From Nocardiopsis sp. CC223A (GTDB taxonomy: Bacteria > Actinomycetota > Actinomycetes > Streptosporangiales > Streptosporangiaceae): a DNA stretch of 64,000 nt. Under the pieces are notes generated by a model. The model did no database searches and was not told the DNA's origin. It was given only the letters and a program-made list of their open reading frames with translations. The position numbers were made by a program, and so were the translations under genes. Position 1 is the first letter of the stretch, and every line of letters begins with the position of its first letter. Where the stretch lies: the NCBI RefSeq assembly GCF_030766825.1, contig NZ_JASFDV010000029.1:1-64000 (forward strand). Direction: 5' to 3'. Below are positions 61,996 to 64,000 of the stretch, piece by piece.

Positions 61996-63516
61996 GCTCT
62001 TCCTCTTCCGTGAGCCGGTCGGGGCGTCCGCCCGTGCGGACGGACGCCTCCCGGCCAGGCCATCGGCCCCGGATGGGGAAGTGTCGCGAAAAAGATGGGA
62101 ATCCGATGAGAATCCCCGTTCGGTGGTGAGAGATGGGGCACCCTCCCCGTCGCGGGCGGGGAAGGCCAGGGTGACGGTCGTGCCGCCGGACACCGACGAC
62201 TCCAGTTCGGCGGTGCCCCCGTGCGCGGCCATGACCGCGCGCACGATGGACAGCCCCAGACCGCTGCCCTCCCGGTCGCGGGCGGCCGGATCGCGGTAGA
62301 AGCGCTCGAAGACGAACGCCGCCGACTCGGCCCCGATCCCGGGGCCCTCATCGGACACCGACAGCACCGGGCGGCCGCCGACCCGGGCCAGCCGGACGGT
62401 GGCGACACTCTCCTGCGGGGTGTGGGTCAGGACGTTGGCCAGCAGGTTGGAGACCGCCTGCCACAGCTCCTCGCGGTCCCCGGTGACCAGGCACTCGTCG
62501 CGGACCTCGACGTCGATCCGCCGTTCGGGGGCGGCGGCCGCGGCCCCGGCCGCGCACTCGCGCACCAGGTCGGCCAGCGACACCACCGTCGGGCTGGCCG
62601 CGGGCGGGGTGGCGGGGCGCTCGTCCAGCCGCGACAGGTACAGCAGGTTCTCCACCAGCCGTGCCATCCGGTCGGCCTCCGCCTGCGCGCGCGGGATCAC
62701 GTCGGTCCGCTCCCGGAGGTCGACCACGCCGTCGGCGATGAGCTGGAGGTAGCCCCGCACCACCGTCAGCGGGGTGCGCAGCTCGTGGGAGGCGTCGGCG
62801 GCGAACCGGCGCATCCGCTCCTCGGAGTCGGCGCGCGAGTGCAACGCCGCCTGGAGTCCGGCCAGCATCCGGTTGATGGACACGGTGAGCCGACCCGTCT
62901 CGGTCCGCGCCCGCTCCGGGGACTCGGGAACCCGCCGCTCCAGGTCGCCGTCGGCGATCGCCTCCGCCGTGACCACCACATCGTCCAGGGGGCGCATCCC
63001 CCAGCGCAGGATGGAGGAGGCCGCCGAGCCGAACAGCGCCAGCAGCACCACCGAGGTGACCGTGCCGGTCGCCACCAGACGGCCCACCGTCTCCTGCACC
63101 TGTTCCAACGGGATCGCCATCACCAGGTGGGCGTCGTGGCGGGGTAGCTCCAGGTACAGCACCCGGTAGTCCTCGCCCTCGTGCTCCACCGTGGTGGGCG
63201 TGCCCTGCCGGGCCCGCCCGGCCACCGTGTCCAGGAGCGGCGCGGAGAAGACCGGATCCCGGTAGGAGAACGAGGGCGAATCGACCTCCACCAGGAATTC
63301 CCGGGGGGCGGTCACCTCACCGAGGAACGCCTCCGTCCTGTGCTCCAGGATCTCGTCCTGCCGGGAGCGGGCGAACTCGGCGACGAGTTCGAGTTGGTTG
63401 TCGACCTTCTCCGTCAGGAAGCGGTGCACGGTGAAGCCGCCCACCGACACCACGATCGTCAGGGTCAGGGTGGTGACCGCCAGCAGGAGCGCGGTCAGCC
63501 GGGTGCGCAGGGTCAT
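59581..63516 (-). CDS. Sensor histidine kinase whose frame continues into an MMPL transporter
   Basis: 1311 residues in one frame with no stop. Residues 1-500 are a sensor kinase: membrane helices at about 10-30 and 150-170 flanking an extracytoplasmic domain, HAMP, HisKA with phosphorylation H244 in AADASHELRTPLTVVRG, and HATPase blocks (NLLANVLTHTPQE, DEGPGIG, GSGLGLSIV). A 55-residue polar linker (465-507) leads to an RND/MMPL domain beginning at Met508 (MATLLYRIGSFAYRRRWWVLGGW) with its two blocks of membrane helices and GIDYSLFVLSRHRQQL and AIDYEVFLVSRMREEYVHG motifs. Kinase and MMPL are usually separate genes. Whether a fused protein is made or MMPL is translated from its own start at 61995 is not decided by the sequence. 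Confidence 0.75.
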   Translation of the reverse strand: MTLRTRLTALLLAVTTLTLTIVVSVGGFTVHRFLTEKVDNQLELVAEFARSRQDEILEHRTEAFLGEVTAPREFLVEVDSPSFSYRDPVFSAPLLDTVAGRARQGTPTTVEHEGEDYRVLYLELPRHDAHLVMAIPLEQVQETVGRLVATGTVTSVVLLALFGSAASSILRWGMRPLDDVVVTAEAIADGDLERRVPESPERARTETGRLTVSINRMLAGLQAALHSRADSEERMRRFAADASHELRTPLTVVRGYLQLIADGVVDLRERTDVIPRAQAEADRMARLVENLLYLSRLDERPATPPAASPTVVSLADLVRECAAGAAAAAPERRIDVEVRDECLVTGDREELWQAVSNLLANVLTHTPQESVATVRLARVGGRPVLSVSDEGPGIGAESAAFVFERFYRDPAARDREGSGLGLSIVRAVMAAHGGTAELESSVSGGTTVTLAFPARDGEGAPSLTTERGFSSDSHLFRDTSPSGADGLAGRRPSARADAPTGSRKRKSMATLLYRIGSFAYRRRWWVLGGWFVAVAAMATLAVSLQPRLDDTFEISGTEAQEAADLLGDRFAERSGGSVTVLVRAPEGEEILADEEYREAVGELADGLAGVEGVEEVVDPFALVGDAREVYGRELAAAEEEARAEARATVEEQVPEGTPGRDGMLAQAEEEAAAQVAEQAPAFDEASVAEEIPLFSDGGRAVLVQVQLTEPDGRVAQETVDGILGSGGPVEEAGLEVEFSGTSLSPPEIGLSIVEVIGVLVAAAVLVLNFGALILAGVPVLVALAGVALGMAAVLVSAAFWDVTSTAPLLAVMLGIAVGIDYSLFVLSRHRQQLSDGMDPHESAARAIGTAGSAVVFAGITVVIALLGLNVVGIPFLGVMGVTASMTVTAAVLGAITLLPALLGVLGPRVTALRVPVLGRRSERALTARTTLGTRWSRFLVRHPVLPVLAVVLVLGAASIPALDMRLGLPNASIAAQDGDERRAYDAIAEEFGAGSAFPLVVVADLRDADDRPGAADEIAERMADLDGVDEVAAPVLNETGDTAVISVVPSAGPSERSTEDLLHEIRGERGSLERETGASVTVTGSTAAGIDISERLNEALVPFLSLVVGLALVLMILVFRSILVPLKAALGFVLSAGAALGTTVLVFQWGYGADLLGVESTPTLLAFLPVLLLGTLFGLAIDYEVFLVSRMREEYVHGASAEEAIVTGFRQGARVVVVAAVIMIAVFTSFVFGPDEMIRPIAFALAVGVLVDAFLVRMTLVPALMALFGRAAWWLPGWLGRWLPSVDIEGEALARPAPVAEPAEREAHAAR
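62072..62114. promoter_or_regulatory. OmpR-type direct repeats inside the kinase-MMPL linker
   Basis: GATGGGAATC (62094-62103) and GATGAGAATC (62105-62114) are 11-bp-phased direct repeats. A third related copy, GATGGGGAAG, begins at 62072, 22 bp away. OmpR/PhoB-type response regulators bind such tandem repeats. The location about 100 bp before the MMPL start suggests a promoter for that transporter, controlled by the adjacent two-component system. Confidence 0.5.
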
Positions 63517-63532
63517 GGCGGGGCCCCGTCCT

Positions 63533-64000
63533 TCACGTCGGGTCGTCCCCGGCGCGCATCGTGTAGCCGAAGCCCCGGTGCGTGCGGATCAGGTCGGGGC
63601 CCAGTGCGTTGAGTTTGCGTCGCAGGTAGCCGATGTAGGTGTCCACGATGTTGGAGCCGTTGCGCTGCCCGGTGCCCCAGACGCGGTCGAGGATCTGCTC
63701 GCGGGACAGGACCCGGCCCTCGTTGACCATGAGGTAGTGGAGCAGTTCGTACTCGGTGCGCGACAGGTGCACCGGGACGCCGTCCCGCCGCACCTCGTAC
63801 CGTTCCGGGTCCAAGGAGACGTCGGCGACGCGCAGCACGTGGTCCGGCGGCGGCACCGGCTCCCGGTCGGGGCGCAGGCGGCGCAGCACCGCCCGTACCC
63901 GCGCGACCAGCTCGTCCATCTCGAACGGCTTGGTGATGTAGTCGTCGGCCCCGTAGGTGAGTCCGGCGACCCGGTCGGCGGGCGCGTCGCGCGCGGTCAG
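63533..64000 (-). CDS. OmpR-family response regulator, 5' end outside the window
   Basis: 155 C-terminal residues are seen. They begin in the receiver domain with LTARDAPADRVAGLTYGADDYITKPFEMDELVARVRAVLRRL, which carries the conserved lysine in TKPF. The winged-helix DNA-binding domain follows: VSLDPERYEVRRDGVPVHLSRTEYELLHYLMVNEGRVLSREQILDRVWG...SNIVDTYIGYLRRKLNALGPDLIRTHRGFGYTM. The phosphorylation Asp lies outside the window. It ends 16 bases before the kinase start, a standard two-component pair. Confidence 0.95.
   Translation of the reverse strand: MTARDAPADRVAGLTYGADDYITKPFEMDELVARVRAVLRRLRPDREPVPPPDHVLRVADVSLDPERYEVRRDGVPVHLSRTEYELLHYLMVNEGRVLSREQILDRVWGTGQRNGSNIVDTYIGYLRRKLNALGPDLIRTHRGFGYTMRAGDDPT

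Overview
The window is a piece of a high-GC actinobacterial chromosome, with G/C at nearly every third codon position. A member of the Nocardiopsaceae such as Nocardiopsis is my best guess. That rests on overall style and gene content (sufRBDCSUT, DUF3052 next to AhpE, a fabDHPF cluster with a PucR-type FasR, a single-chain acyl-CoA carboxylase) and is inference, not a species call. No rRNA, prophage, CRISPR array or complete insertion sequence was seen. There is one tRNA and one candidate small inverted-repeat element.

Layout. 1-10.4 kb: the tail of a protein cut by the window edge, a PrsW-type membrane protease, heme A synthase (ctaA), a two-gene EamA exporter unit, a membrane-anchored ricin-type lectin, an inositol-monophosphatase-like enzyme, an MFS transporter and a two-gene ABC exporter. 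10.6-17.5 kb: the iron-sulfur assembly operon sufR-B-D-Rieske-C-S-U-T, with tight translational coupling and an iron-box-like site in front. 17.5-26.3 kb: a DMT exporter and a MocR regulator whose divergent start codons overlap, an iron-box-preceded DUF2470 protein, a large protein with helix-turn-helix-like regions ending in a possible MITE, an SGNH hydrolase and a degenerate EAL-CBS protein. 26.4-31.5 kb: fabD-fabH-acpP-fabF, divergent from fasR. 31.7-38.3 kb: a membrane protein, a PhoD-like phosphatase, YjbQ, DUF3052, AhpE, tRNA-Val and a secreted GH62 arabinofuranosidase with a lectin domain. 38.7-43.4 kb: an asparagine/aspartate catabolic group (symporter, asparaginase, aspartase, Lrp/AsnC regulator). 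43.7-51.1 kb: a 1142-residue HEAT-SMI1-WGR-like protein, a convergent TetR regulator and an iron-box-controlled siderophore ABC transporter. 51.2-56.7 kb: a 1827-residue single-chain biotin-dependent carboxylase. 57.0-59.4 kb: an F420-type reductase and a luciferase-like oxidoreductase, divergent from a MarR regulator. 59.5-64.0 kb: a response regulator, then a sensor kinase whose reading frame runs without a stop into an MMPL transporter.

Working together. Three DtxR/IdeR-type iron boxes (before sufR, the DUF2470 gene and the siderophore transporter) suggest one iron regulon joining iron uptake to Fe-S assembly. A 17-bp inverted repeat, TTGTGGGAACYCCACAA, lies both between fabD and fasR and upstream of the giant carboxylase. 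This suggests that malonyl-CoA supply and chain elongation share a regulator, most simply FasR. Convergent gene pairs are separated by strong GC-rich hairpins. The items I find most worth following up are the shared 17-bp box, the kinase-MMPL continuous frame, the twin MarR operator and the HEAT-SMI1-WGR protein with a TetR-like palindrome at its promoter.
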